Shown: positions 28,061 to 36,770, counted from the first letter of the stretch. The stretch: 64,000 nucleotides of DNA from Paracoccaceae bacterium (GCA_030750975.1 JASMHC010000003.1:83693-147692), one strand, 5' to 3'. Notes: generated by a model from the letters alone, not told the origin. Program-made: numbers and translations.

Positions 28061-28216
28061 TTACTTGTATTTACCGGTGTCGACCGGCTCGATCGACAAT
28101 GGTGCCGTCGGGATGGCAAGCGCCGCAGGCGACGGGGTTTCGACCGGTGCGCGGGCACATGCGGCAAGGGCTGCAAGGGCGAATACAGCCATGACGGCTT
28201 TAACAGTTCTGGGCAT
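28061..28216 (-). CDS. 51-residue lipoprotein
   Basis: A short frame preceded by AGGAG, 5 nt before ATG 28216. The product has a positively charged start (MPRTVKAVMAV), a hydrophobic stretch and a lipobox LAAC with the Cys at about residue 20, then ~31 residues rich in Pro/Thr/Ala. This is a standard small outer- or inner-membrane lipoprotein. Function is unknown. It sits between two unknown genes in the pcc cluster. Confidence 0.7.
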   Translation of the reverse strand: MPRTVKAVMAVFALAALAACARAPVETPSPAALAIPTAPLSIEPVDTGKYK

Positions 28217-28316
28217 TGGTTACTCCTGCTCTCGACAAAATCCGCCGGTTTCTCCGGCGTGATTGGGCGTAACTTACCGTAAACACGGGCAAAAAGGAAT
28301 CCAAAATCTGCTTGGC

Positions 28317-28667
28317 TCATGTGGTCAGTCCCTGGCTTGCGTAACGGACCCAGCGCTTGTGGTTGGCGGCATTGGTCAACACATCATGTGCACGGGCCTC
28401 GGCCAGCGAGCGTGAGAATTTTGCATCAACCTGCCCGCCGGCCCGAACGCGCAAGCCTGTGCCATCACGCATAACCTCGATCACCGGAGAATATCCGCGC
28501 AAGGCCCGAAGCCTCCGCCAAAGGTCCTGACGGATCTGTTGGGCCAGACGCAAACGGTTGACGGCAGGGAACTGCGCCTCGACGGCAAAATCGAACCGCG
28601 ACGGTAAGCGCCGTGCGAGCGTCAGACGATCCTCGTCCCGTTCGATATGCCAGTTATTGCGCGCCAT
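28317..28667 (-). CDS. conserved hypothetical protein downstream of pccB
   Basis: A 116-residue basic protein (MARNNWHIERDEDRLTLARR), with QQIRQDLWRRLRALRGYSPVIEVMRDG and a C-terminal RWVRYASQGLTT. It has no membrane segments, and the fold is not recognised. Repeat copy C starts 5 bp upstream of its ATG, in its 5' leader. Its stop overlaps a possible ATG for a further short frame (ATGA at 28317-28320), which runs into the lipoprotein gene and is not called. Confidence 0.65.
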   Translation of the reverse strand: MARNNWHIERDEDRLTLARRLPSRFDFAVEAQFPAVNRLRLAQQIRQDLWRRLRALRGYSPVIEVMRDGTGLRVRAGGQVDAKFSRSLAEARAHDVLTNAANHKRWVRYASQGLTT

Positions 28668-28671
28668 ATGC

Positions 28672-28725
28672 TTTCTTTTGTCCGGAAATATCCTCGGGGG
28701 GTGTGGGGGGCAGACAGCCCCCCAC
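28672..28725 (-). repeat. repeated 3'-flanking element, copy C, with hairpin
   Basis: TTTCTTTTGTCCGG then AAATATCCTCGGGGGG (28672-28700) matches copies A, B and D. Next to it, GTGGGGGGC (28703-28711) and GCCCCCCAC (28717-28725) form a perfect 9-bp hairpin with loop AGACA. It ends 15 bp beyond the pccB stop, so it may be the 3' end or a processing point of the pccB message. It also forms the leader of the gene at 28317-28667. Confidence 0.7.
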
Positions 28726-28739
28726 CCGGGTCCGCTCGG

Positions 28740-30272
28740 TCAGAGCGGAATATTATCGTGCTTCTTCCACGGGTTTTGCAGCTTCTTGTTGCGAAGCGAA
28801 GCAAAGGCGCGGGAAACACGCTTGCGGGTCGAATGCGGCATGATCACCTCGTCAATGAATCCACGTTCGGCCGCGACAAACGGATTGGCGAAACGGTCTT
28901 CATAGTCCTTGGTATGCGCCTCGATCTTGTCGGCATCGCCCAGATCGGCACGGTGAATGATCTCGGTCGCGCCCTTTGCCCCCATCACCGCAATCTCGGC
29001 GGTCGGCCAGGCATAGTTGAAATCCCCGCGCAAATGCTTCGAAGCCATCACGTCATACGCGCCACCGTAAGCTTTACGGGTGATCACCGTCACTTTCGGA
29101 ACCGTCGCTTCGCCATAGGCAAACAGCAGCTTCGCGCCGTGTTTGATCACACCGCCATATTCCTGAGAGGTGCCCGGCAGAAAGCCCGGAACATCAACCA
29201 AAGTCAGGATCGGAATTTCAAACGCATCGCAGAAGCGGACAAAACGCGCCGCTTTGCGGGACGAATCAATATCCAGACACCCCGCCAGAACCATCGGCTG
29301 GTTGGCGACGACACCGACTGTCTGGCCTTCCAGACGCATAAAACCGGTGATGATGTTCTTGGCATAGTCTTCCTGAATCTCGTAAAAATCCCCTTCATCC
29401 GCGACCTTCAGGATCAGTTCCTTCATGTCGTAGGGCGTGTTGGGGTTTTCCGGGATCAGCGTATCAAGGCTTTCCTCGACCCGTCCGGGTAAATCGAAGA
29501 ACGGGCGGACGGGCGGCTTTTCGCGATTGTTGAGCGGCAGGAAGTCGACCAGACGGCGGACCTCGGTCATGGCTTCGATGTCGTTTTCAAACGCCCCGTC
29601 GGCCACGCTGGATTTCTTGGTGTGGGTCGATGCGCCGCCCAGCTCTTCCGCGGTCACGACCTCGTTTGTGACGGTTTTCACCACGTCGGGGCCGGTGACG
29701 AACATGTATGAGCTGTCTTTGACCATGAAGATAAAATCGGTCATCGCAGGCGAATAGACCGCGCCGCCTGCGCAAGGCCCCATGATCACGGAAATCTGCG
29801 GCACCACGCCCGAGGCCATGATATTGCGCTGGAACACTTCCGCGTATCCGGCCAGCGAAGCCACGCCTTCCTGAATACGCGCACCGCCGGAATCATTCAG
29901 ACCAATGACCGGAGCGCCGTTTTGCACCGCCATATCCTGAATTTTGCAGATCTTTTCGGCGTGGGTTTCCGACAGCGATCCACCGAAGACGGTGAAGTCC
30001 TGGCTGAACACATAGACCATGCGGCCATTGATGGTGCCCCAGCCGGTGATCACACCGTCGCCGGCAGGCCTTTCCTGCTCCATACCGAAATCGGTGCAGC
30101 GATGGGCTTTGAACATGTCAAACTCTTCAAAGCTTCCCTCGTCAAGCAACAGCTCGATGCGTTCGCGCGCCGTCAGCTTTCCCTTGGCATGTTGCGAATT
30201 GATGCGGCGCTCGCCGCCACCCAGTCGGGCAACTTCGCGGCGGCCCTCAAGTTCCTGTAGAATGTCTTTCAT
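28740..30272 (-). CDS. pccB: propionyl-CoA carboxylase beta subunit
   Basis: A 510-residue carboxyltransferase. Family motifs are EERINSQH-like start ([26 protein letters not shown]), [37 protein letters not shown] (residues ~125-141), [17 protein letters not shown] and the C-terminal [20 protein letters not shown]. It accepts carboxyl from biotinylated PccA to make methylmalonyl-CoA. Length is normal. TTTGCAAA-type sites lie upstream, consistent with regulation by a PccR/ScfR-type protein. Confidence 0.97.
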   Translation of the reverse strand: MKDILQELEGRREVARLGGGERRINSQHAKGKLTARERIELLLDEGSFEEFDMFKAHRCTDFGMEQERPAGDGVITGWGTINGRMVYVFSQDFTVFGGSLSETHAEKICKIQDMAVQNGAPVIGLNDSGGARIQEGVASLAGYAEVFQRNIMASGVVPQISVIMGPCAGGAVYSPAMTDFIFMVKDSSYMFVTGPDVVKTVTNEVVTAEELGGASTHTKKSSVADGAFENDIEAMTEVRRLVDFLPLNNREKPPVRPFFDLPGRVEESLDTLIPENPNTPYDMKELILKVADEGDFYEIQEDYAKNIITGFMRLEGQTVGVVANQPMVLAGCLDIDSSRKAARFVRFCDAFEIPILTLVDVPGFLPGTSQEYGGVIKHGAKLLFAYGEATVPKVTVITRKAYGGAYDVMASKHLRGDFNYAWPTAEIAVMGAKGATEIIHRADLGDADKIEAHTKDYEDRFANPFVAAERGFIDEVIMPHSTRKRVSRAFASLRNKKLQNPWKKHDNIPL

Positions 30273-30340
30273 TTTGGCACCCCTGATGAATTGAACGGAT
30301 CATAGGGATGTGCGGCAGTGCAGCAAAGCAAATTCCGGCA

Positions 30341-30382
30341 AATTTGCAAATTATTTGAAATGGCATCAAAGCAAATTGCAAA
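30341..30382. promoter_or_regulatory. TTTGCAAA-type operators between pccB and the MFS gene
   Basis: AATTTGCAAATT at 30341-30352 is a perfect 12-bp palindrome, followed after 1 bp by TTTGAAAT (30354-30361, 6 of 8 to TTTGCAAA). A second GCAAATTGCAAA lies at 30371-30382. The Rhodobacter sphaeroides propionyl-CoA regulator PccR is reported to bind TTTGCAAA pairs upstream of pccB. The match to that repeated motif is clear. That a PccR homologue binds here is inferred, and no such gene is in the window. Confidence 0.6.
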
Positions 30383-30439
30383 CCAGCAAAATTCGGCACG
30401 GGCATGGACTTTCCTTAACAAGGCAACTACCCAAAGCAC

Positions 30440-31657
30440 ATGGCAATTTCCCGAGGCGTCCGCTTTCTGGATCGCACCACCCCGGCCCATATCGCAACAC
30501 TTGTCGCCCTGACTTCTGTTGCTTCGATGAATATGAACGTCTTCCTGCCGTCGCTGCCCGGCATGGCCGCTTATTTCGACGCGCCCTATTGGGTTTTGCA
30601 GCTTTCGGTGTCGGCCTATCTTTTCGGCTCGGCGGTGCTTCAGGTGATCGCCGGGCCTTTATCGGACAAATTCGGCCGCCGTCCGGTGATCCTTTGGGGG
30701 TTTGCGATATTTTTTCTGGCCTCTGTCGGCTGTGCTTTGGCCAAATCGGTAGAGGTCTTTCTGACGTTTCGGATGATTCAGGCCACGGTCGTGGTCGGCA
30801 TGGCGATTTCCCGAGCCTCGATCCGTGATACGGTTTCGGCCACGCAAGCCGCCAGTCTGATCGGCTATGTCACGATGGGCATGTCGCTTGCCCCGATGCT
30901 GGCGCCTGCGCTTGGCGGCGTGCTGGACGAAACCTTTGGCTGGCAGGCGGTGTTTTTGTTGCTAGCGGTGCTGGGTTTTCTTGTTTTCGTTCTAAGCTGG
31001 TTCGATCTGGGCGAAACCGCGCCGAAAAGCGACAATTCCGTTTTCCAGCAATTCCGCGAATACCCGACCCTGTTCAAATCGCCGCGCTTCTGGGCACATT
31101 CCCTGACACTGGCCTTCACCTCGGGTTCCTATTTCGCCTATCTCGGCGGAGGGCCATATGTGGGGGCAACGATCTATGGCATGTCGCCGACCGTGCTTGG
31201 CTTCGCCTTTGCCGCCCCTGCCATCGGCTATGCGCTGGGCAACGGGCTGGCGGGCCGGTTTTCGGTCAGGGTTGGTATTTCACGGATGATCAATTGGGGC
31301 ATTCTGACCGTGCTTGGCGGGCTTGGGCTGGTGATCGTACTGTTCTATCTGGGGCTTCAATCGGCATGGCTATTCTTTTCGGCCATGATTTTCGTTGGTC
31401 TTGGCAATGGCATGACGATCCCGAACGCCACATCGGCGATGCTGTCGGTCCGGCCCCAGATGGCGGGGGCGGCCAGTGGCCTTGGCGGCGCGATCATGAT
31501 CGGTGGCGGCGCATCGCTTTCGGCCTATGCCGGAACCATATTAAGCGAAACTTCAGGCGCGATGCCGCTTTTGTGGCTGATGTTCAGCTCGTCCGTCGTT
31601 TCGGGCCTGTTTGCCCTTTATGCACAGATCAGGGCCAGATGGCTGGGCGAGGGTTAA
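30440..31657 (+). CDS. Bcr/CflA-type MFS multidrug efflux transporter
   Basis: A 405-residue 12-helix transporter. The N-terminal MNVFLPSLPGMAAYF (residues ~34-48) and the motif SDKFGRRPVILWG (motif A, near residue 75) are typical of Bcr/CflA drug-proton antiporters. RASIRDTVSATQAASL is also family-like. It lies divergent from pccB. It shares the palindromic TTTGCAAA region, so could also be affected by that regulator. Its 3' end overlaps tadA (convergent) by 4 bp. Confidence 0.9.
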   Translation: MAISRGVRFLDRTTPAHIATLVALTSVASMNMNVFLPSLPGMAAYFDAPYWVLQLSVSAYLFGSAVLQVIAGPLSDKFGRRPVILWGFAIFFLASVGCALAKSVEVFLTFRMIQATVVVGMAISRASIRDTVSATQAASLIGYVTMGMSLAPMLAPALGGVLDETFGWQAVFLLLAVLGFLVFVLSWFDLGETAPKSDNSVFQQFREYPTLFKSPRFWAHSLTLAFTSGSYFAYLGGGPYVGATIYGMSPTVLGFAFAAPAIGYALGNGLAGRFSVRVGISRMINWGILTVLGGLGLVIVLFYLGLQSAWLFFSAMIFVGLGNGMTIPNATSAMLSVRPQMAGAASGLGGAIMIGGGASLSAYAGTILSETSGAMPLLWLMFSSSVVSGLFALYAQIRARWLGEG

Positions 31658-32100
31658 CGGCGCTTGTCAAAAAACGCTTTCAGCAATTCTTCCGCCTCTT
31701 GCTGGGCAATGCCGGACAGGATTTCAGGCTTGTGATGGGTTTGCGGGTGCTCAAACACCCGCGCACCGAATTCTACGCCTCCGGATTTCGGATCGGACGC
31801 GCCGTAATACAGCCGCCGGATACGGGCGTTGGCGATGGCGGCAGCGCACATGGCGCAGGGTTCCAGCGTGACATAAAGATCGTGACCGGCCAGGCGTTCC
31901 TGCCCCAGCATGTCGCAGGCGGCGCGGATCACGTTGATTTCCGCATGCGCGGTCGGATCATTGGCGGCGCGGGTGCGGTTGCCATCCGCCGCCAGAACCT
32001 TGCCGTCGGGCGACACCAGAACCGCGCCCACCGGCACTTCGCCCCGCTTTGCGGCGGCGCGGGCTTGCGCAAGCGCGATATGCATGAAACTGCGAAACAT
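31654..32100 (-). CDS. tadA: tRNA adenosine(34) deaminase TadA
   Basis: A 148-residue zinc-dependent deaminase. The zinc/catalytic motifs are PTAHAEINVI (HAE near residue 52) and LEPCAMCAAAI (PCxxC near residue 82). It converts the wobble adenosine of tRNA-Arg(ACG) to inosine. TadA length and the C-terminal GVEFGARVFEHPQTHHKPEI segment fit. It is divergent from the rluB-type gene. Confidence 0.93.
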   Translation of the reverse strand: MFRSFMHIALAQARAAAKRGEVPVGAVLVSPDGKVLAADGNRTRAANDPTAHAEINVIRAACDMLGQERLAGHDLYVTLEPCAMCAAAIANARIRRLYYGASDPKSGGVEFGARVFEHPQTHHKPEILSGIAQQEAEELLKAFFDKRR

Positions 32101-32146
32101 GTGATCCCGTCTTTCCTGCGGTCCCTATATGGTCTAAGCGCAAGGC

Positions 32147-32923
32147 ATGACACAGGAAACCCCCAAAGGCGACCGCATCGCCAAGGTTCTGGCCCGGGCC
32201 GGCGTGGCCAGCCGCCGCGAAGCCGAGCGCATGATCGAGGCCGGACGTGTCGCGGTGAACGGCAAGCAGCTGGAAAGCCCGGCGCTGAATGTTACCGCCA
32301 AGGACCGGATCACCGTTGACGGCAAACCCATTGCCGAGGCCGAGGACACCCGCATCTGGCTATATCACAAACCCGCAGGTCTGGTGACGACGGCGCGGGA
32401 TGAACAGGGGCGGCCGACCATATTTGACGATCTGCCCGAAGACATGCCCCGGGTGATGAGCGTCGGACGGCTGGACCTGAACTCGGAAGGGTTGCTGCTG
32501 CTGACCAATGACGGCGAGATCAAGCGCAAGCTGGAACTGCCCAGCACCGGCTGGCTGCGCAAATACCGCGTGCGGGTCAAAGGATCGCCAACCGAGGACA
32601 TGCTGAAACCCTTGCGCCAGGGGGTTGTCATCAACCGCGAACGCTTTCAACCGATGAGCGTATCCCTGGACCGGCAGCAAGGGGCGAATGCCTGGCTGAC
32701 CGTGGGCTTGCGCGAAGGCAAGAACCGCGAAATCCGCCGGGCTATGGAAACGGTTGGGTTGACCGTCAACCGGCTGATCCGCGTCAGCTATGGTCCGTTT
32801 CAACTGGGCCAGCTTAAACCCGGCGCGGTCGAGGAATTGCGCCGCAGGGTGCTCCGCGACCAACTGGGCCTGACCAATCCCGGCGAGGCCCCCAGAAAGA
32901 AACCGGTCCGCCGCAGGCGCTGA
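32147..32923 (+). CDS. pseudouridine synthase (RluB/RsuA family)
   Basis: A 258-residue protein with an N-terminal S4 RNA-binding domain (IAKVLARAGVASRREAERMIEAG, residues 7-30) and a catalytic domain with VGRLDLNSEGLLLLTNDG (Asp near residue 107). LPSTGWLRKYRVRVKG and EGKNREIRRAME follow. It modifies 23S rRNA position 2605-type (RluB) or a related site. Length supports RluB rather than RsuA, but the exact target is not certain. Confidence 0.9.
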   Translation: MTQETPKGDRIAKVLARAGVASRREAERMIEAGRVAVNGKQLESPALNVTAKDRITVDGKPIAEAEDTRIWLYHKPAGLVTTARDEQGRPTIFDDLPEDMPRVMSVGRLDLNSEGLLLLTNDGEIKRKLELPSTGWLRKYRVRVKGSPTEDMLKPLRQGVVINRERFQPMSVSLDRQQGANAWLTVGLREGKNREIRRAMETVGLTVNRLIRVSYGPFQLGQLKPGAVEELRRRVLRDQLGLTNPGEAPRKKPVRRRR

Positions 32924-33028
32924 CGGCTGTACAGCCAAAAATTCTAACATTTGACGAGCGCTCATGGCGTCTTGGAACTGGTATAAGCACAGGATCGCCC
33001 CTATCTTGCCTGGGAAGGGGAGTGTTTT

Positions 33029-33115
33029 ATGAGTGATAGCGGATTGCAGAAGCTGGCTTATGGCTTGCTGATCGCCCTGATCCTTTATGTTTCGCTTACG
33101 GCGGCGGGGGCCTGA
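33029..33115 (+). CDS. 28-residue membrane peptide leading the XpaC-TelA operon
   Basis: A short frame preceded by AAGGGGAG (33015-33022), ending TGATG so that its stop overlaps the ATG of the XpaC-like gene. The peptide (MSDSGLQKLAYGLLIALI at its start) is one short polar head and one ~18-residue hydrophobic helix ending TAAGA. It is clearly translationally coupled to the operon. It could be a tiny membrane subunit or a leader that tunes translation of the next gene. Confidence 0.6.
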   Translation: MSDSGLQKLAYGLLIALILYVSLTAAGA

Positions 33116-33996
33116 TGGCACAGCGGTTCAAAGGCGAATTCAGCCCTGGCGGTGGCAAGGAACCAACCGGTCTGAAACAGGCAAAACGGTCGCGCGTTGG
33201 CGGACGGGTGAACCTGCTGTTCTTTGCCCCTCTGCCTTTGGCGCTCAAAGCCTTTCTGGCCGAGCCTGTGCTGATGCCGCAATATCTGGCCGCGCTTGGC
33301 AGCATCCTGCTGGCCGCCTGGCTGACCCGCGAAGGGCTGCGGGCGCAAGAGGCGTTTGAGGCCCGCAGCATTGCCCGCAGACCGGCCTTTCCACGCAAGA
33401 TTTTCGGGGCGGTTTTCACCGGACTTGGGCTTGGGCTGGCCGGCTTTGCCGGTCACGGCCCGATCGAGGCGGTGATTTTCGCATCGCTCGGGCTGATCCT
33501 GCACCTGTTTTCCTTCGGGCTGGACCCGATGAAAAGCAAAGGCGCCGAGGGGATAGACGCCTATGAGACCCAGCGCGTGGTCGAAGCCGTTGAAGAAGGC
33601 GAAAAACAGCTTGTGGCGATGAAGGCCGCGATCCAGAGTCTGAACGACCGTGGACTTTTGGCGCAGGTTGATGCGTTCTCGGCGACGGTGCGGCAGATGT
33701 TCCGCGCGATCGAGGCCGATCCGCGCGATTTAACCGGTGCGCGGCGCTATTTGAAGGTTTACCTTCGCGCGGCCCGCGATGCTTCGGACAAGTTCGCCGA
33801 TCTTTACCGGCGCAACCACGACGCCAAGGCGCGGGCGGATTACGTCGCCCTGATGACCGATCTTGACGGTCATTTCCAGTCACGCACAGCCGCGTTTCTG
33901 GCAGATGACCGGGTTGATCTTGAAATTGAAATCGACGTGCTTCGGGACCGATTGAAGGCTGAAGGCGTTGCCCTGACACTTAGCGAGAAGGAATAA
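33115..33996 (+). CDS. XpaC-like (5-bromo-4-chloroindolyl phosphate hydrolysis family) protein
   Basis: A 293-residue protein with an N-terminal polar section, two or three hydrophobic stretches (residues ~33-50, 55-70, 97-135), and a C-terminal helical, charged region likely to form coiled coils (VVEAVEEGEKQLVAMKAAIQ and EAD..ARRYLKVYLRAARDASDKFADLY). XpaC-type proteins are known only from weak phenotypes and are usually encoded next to telA, as here. The short membrane peptide overlaps its start and TelA begins 2 bp after it, so it is one operon. Confidence 0.8.
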   Translation: MAQRFKGEFSPGGGKEPTGLKQAKRSRVGGRVNLLFFAPLPLALKAFLAEPVLMPQYLAALGSILLAAWLTREGLRAQEAFEARSIARRPAFPRKIFGAVFTGLGLGLAGFAGHGPIEAVIFASLGLILHLFSFGLDPMKSKGAEGIDAYETQRVVEAVEEGEKQLVAMKAAIQSLNDRGLLAQVDAFSATVRQMFRAIEADPRDLTGARRYLKVYLRAARDASDKFADLYRRNHDAKARADYVALMTDLDGHFQSRTAAFLADDRVDLEIEIDVLRDRLKAEGVALTLSEKE

Positions 33997-33998
33997 CC

Positions 33999-35195
33999 AT
34001 GTCGGAAGAGGTTCGCCAGAAGGCACAGGAAACAGACGCCGAGATTCAGGCCATGAACGCCGTTCAGTTGCCGGATGTTCCGGCAGCACCCCCGGTGGAT
34101 GACGCGACAACGGTGGAAAAGATTGCCACGCTGAAAGGCCAAATCGACATGAGCGACACCAACTCGATCATTTCCTTCGGGTCGGCGGCTCAGGCAGAGT
34201 TGCAGCAGGTTAGCCAATCCATGCTGGTGGGTGTAAAGAACAAGGATGTTGGTCCGGCGGGCGACAGCCTGCGCAACATGGTGGCCACGATCCGGGGGTT
34301 CAACGTGTCCGAGCTGGACACACGCCGTAAACGCAGCTGGTGGGAACGGCTGATCGGTAGGGCCGCGCCGCTGGCCCAGTTTCAGGCACGGTTTGAGAAT
34401 ATTCAGGGCCAGATCGACCGCATCACCGACGATCTTTTGGGGCATGAACATACGCTGCTGAAAGACATCCGGTCTTTGGACGTGCTTTACGAAAAGACGC
34501 TGGATTTTTATGACGAGCTGGCACTTTATATCGCCGCTGGCGAGGACAAGCTGAAAGAGCTGGATGAAACCGAAATTCCGGCAAAGGTGGCCGAACTGGA
34601 GGCCACGGAAGAAGAGGGAAAAACCCTTAAAGCGCAGGAACTTCGCGATCTGCGCTCGGCCCGCGATGATCTTGAGCGCCGGGTCCACGACCTGAAGCTG
34701 ACCCGTCAGGTGACGATGCAGTCCCTGCCCTCGATCCGGCTGGTTCAGGAAAACGACAAGTCGCTTGTCACCAAGATCAACTCGACACTGGTGAACACCG
34801 TTCCGCTTTGGGAAACCCAGCTGGCGCAGGCCGTCACCATGCACCGCTCGGCCGAGGCGGCAGCGGCGGTGCGGGACGCGAATGACCTGACCAACGAGCT
34901 TTTGACCTCGAACGCGGAAAATCTGCGCCAGACCAACGAAATGATCCGCAACGAGATGGAGCGCGGGGTCTTTGACATCGAAGCGATCAAACACGCCAAT
35001 GCCGAACTGATCGGCACCATCGAAGACAGTTTGCGCATTGCCGATGAAGGCAAGGCCAAGCGTGCCGCTGCCGAGGCCGAACTGCAAACGATGGAGCAGG
35101 AATTGCGCAATGCGCTGGCCGCCGCGAAAGCACCGAAAAAGCCCGACGCGCCTGTTGCGGGCGAGGTCGGCGCCGAAACGCCTGCGCAGGAGTGA
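33999..35195 (+). CDS. TelA-like toxic anion resistance protein
   Basis: A 398-residue, highly alpha-helical protein of the TelA/KlaA (toxic anion resistance) family. Residues ~40-150 hold the conserved SIISFGSAAQAELQQVSQSML and RKRSWWERLIGRAA segment. The centre and C terminus have long heptad-like helices (DLRSARDDLERRVHDLKLTRQ, FDIEAIKHANAELIGTIED). The C-terminal ~35 residues are Ala/Pro-rich. TelA proteins occur in tellurite and membrane-stress clusters and probably act in the cytosol near the membrane. GAAGGAAT precedes its ATG. Confidence 0.88.
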   Translation: MSEEVRQKAQETDAEIQAMNAVQLPDVPAAPPVDDATTVEKIATLKGQIDMSDTNSIISFGSAAQAELQQVSQSMLVGVKNKDVGPAGDSLRNMVATIRGFNVSELDTRRKRSWWERLIGRAAPLAQFQARFENIQGQIDRITDDLLGHEHTLLKDIRSLDVLYEKTLDFYDELALYIAAGEDKLKELDETEIPAKVAELEATEEEGKTLKAQELRDLRSARDDLERRVHDLKLTRQVTMQSLPSIRLVQENDKSLVTKINSTLVNTVPLWETQLAQAVTMHRSAEAAAAVRDANDLTNELLTSNAENLRQTNEMIRNEMERGVFDIEAIKHANAELIGTIEDSLRIADEGKAKRAAAEAELQTMEQELRNALAAAKAPKKPDAPVAGEVGAETPAQE

Positions 35196-35294
35196 TCCTG
35201 TGGGGCGCCGCTGGTCGCTGACCCGTAGCGCCCCACAATTCAACAGATTGCCACAAAACTGGCCGAGCAGGCCGCAAGAGAAAGGAAACCCGCC

Positions 35295-36401
35295 ATGGGT
35301 ATTTGGGACTTTCTGACCGGAGAATTCATCGACGTCATTCACTGGGTCGATGACACGCGCGATACGATGGTCTGGCGCTTCGAGCGTGAAGGCCACGAGA
35401 TCAAGTACGGTGCCAAGCTGACCGTGCGCGAAGGTCAGGCGGCGGTATTTGTACACGAAGGCCAGCTGGCCGATGTGTTCACCCCCGGGCTTTATATGCT
35501 GGAAACCAACAACATGCCGGTGCTGACCACGCTGATGCACTGGGATCACGGATTCAGAAGCCCGTTCAAATCCGAAATCTACTATGTCAACACCACCCGT
35601 TTTACCGATCTGAAATGGGGCACCAAGAACCCGATCATGTGCCGCGATCCCGAATTCGGGCCGGTGCGGTTGCGGGCCTTTGGCACCTATACAATCAAAG
35701 TGGTCGATCCGGCGAAATTCCTGTCGGAAATCGTCGGCACGGATGGCGAGTTTACCAGCGACGAGATCAGCTATCAGATCCGGTCGATCATCGTAACCAA
35801 GGCCAGCGCGGCGTTGGCGGGCAGCAATATTCCGGTGCTGGACATGGCGGCGAATACGATTGATCTGGGCAAGCTGGTTGCGGCACAGGTATCGCCAACG
35901 CTGGCGGAATACGGGCTGGCGATGCCCGAGTTTTTCATCGAAAACATCAGCCTGCCGAAAGCGGTGGAAGAGGCGATGGACAAGCGTACCTCGATGGGTC
36001 TGGCCGGTGATCTGGGCAAGTTCACCGAATATTCCGCCGCCGAAGCCATGACCACGGCGGCCCAGACCAGCAACAGCGGCATGGGGGCCGGGATCGGCAT
36101 GGGAATGGGCATGGCAATGGCACAAGGCATGGCGCAGCAAGGCCCATGGGGCGCGCGTCCGGCGGCGGCGGCACCTCCTCCGCCACCGGTCGAGCATGTC
36201 TGGCACGTGGCCGAAAACGGCGTAACCAAGGGGCCGTTTTCAAAGGCCGATCTGGGGCGCATGGCGACCGAAGGCACCCTGAAACGCGAAAGCTTTGTCT
36301 GGACACCCGGTCAGGACGGCTGGATGAAGGCCGAGGACGTGACCGAACTGGCCCAGCTTTTCACCATATTGCCACCGCCTCCGCCGCCACCGGCGGGTTG
36401 A
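35295..36401 (+). CDS. SPFH (YdjI-like) protein with C-terminal GYF-like domain
   Basis: A 368-residue protein with two domains. Residues ~1-240 are an SPFH/YdjI-like region (LTVREGQAAVFVHEGQLADVFTPGLYML, later FFIENISLPKAVEEAMDKR). A Gly/Met-rich linker (GMGAGIGMGMGMAMAQGMAQQ) and Pro-rich stretch follow, then at ~295-350 a GYF_2 type domain (WHVAENGVTKGPFSKADLGRM and FVWTPGQDGWMKAEDV). The C terminus has a seven-proline run (PPPPPPPAG). It belongs to the virion-core/SPFH group, suggesting membrane-raft scaffolding. The GYF domain usually binds proline-rich peptides, possibly its own tail. Confidence 0.87.
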   Translation: MGIWDFLTGEFIDVIHWVDDTRDTMVWRFEREGHEIKYGAKLTVREGQAAVFVHEGQLADVFTPGLYMLETNNMPVLTTLMHWDHGFRSPFKSEIYYVNTTRFTDLKWGTKNPIMCRDPEFGPVRLRAFGTYTIKVVDPAKFLSEIVGTDGEFTSDEISYQIRSIIVTKASAALAGSNIPVLDMAANTIDLGKLVAAQVSPTLAEYGLAMPEFFIENISLPKAVEEAMDKRTSMGLAGDLGKFTEYSAAEAMTTAAQTSNSGMGAGIGMGMGMAMAQGMAQQGPWGARPAAAAPPPPPVEHVWHVAENGVTKGPFSKADLGRMATEGTLKRESFVWTPGQDGWMKAEDVTELAQLFTILPPPPPPPAG

Positions 36402-36413
36402 CCGGGGGTGGCG

Positions 36414-36770
36414 ATGCCTGACGGCGGTGACAACACGGCGCTGAAAGACGCCAGAGCGCGCGAATTGGCGCTCGGGTTGATGGGCGCGTGCGCATTGCCG
36501 GCCACGGCGATTTCCGAAGGGGCAAACTGGCAGAACGGGGCGTCCATTTTGGTCGGGCGGGCCGCCATTCTTGCGGCCGTGAAGCCCGCGCCACAGGACA
36601 TCACGATTGACGAGGTTGTCACCCATGGCAAAGCGGCCGCGGTTTCGGGCAAATTCTGCCGTCAGGACGGAACGGCCCGCCTGTTCTGTCATATGATCCG
36701 CTTCACCAATGCCTCAGCCGCGCAGGTCGCCAGTATCGTCAGCTTTGAGCATCAGGTCAGGGCCAGATAG
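36414..36770 (+). CDS. SnoaL/NTF2-like small protein
   Basis: A 118-residue protein, with ITIDEVVTHGKAAAVSGKFCRQDGTARLFCHMIRF and a final HQVRAR. This is the pattern of the SnoaL-like NTF2 fold, where a central beta-sheet ends in FC..(I/Y).F. No catalytic site is obvious. The start is ATG 36414; a GTG six bases upstream is possible. It lies 12 bp after the SPFH gene and 1 bp before the zinc-ribbon gene. Confidence 0.6.
   Translation: MPDGGDNTALKDARARELALGLMGACALPATAISEGANWQNGASILVGRAAILAAVKPAPQDITIDEVVTHGKAAAVSGKFCRQDGTARLFCHMIRFTNASAAQVASIVSFEHQVRAR

Noticed and set aside
28018..28320. 100-codon minus-strand frame starting in the ATGA overlap after the gene at 28317
   Set aside because: Its second half is the out-of-frame reading of the 51-residue lipoprotein, which has better features (ribosome site, lipobox).
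32930..33028. TTGACG ... TATAAG as a promoter of the XpaC-TelA operon (32951 and 32982)
   Set aside because: The spacer is 25 bp, too long for a standard sigma-70 promoter.
33870..36206. 778-codon minus-strand open frame opposite the XpaC, TelA and SPFH genes
   Set aside because: It is antisense to three well-supported genes. The composition is Arg/Gly/His-rich and shows no domain; long antisense frames are expected from GC-rich codon bias.
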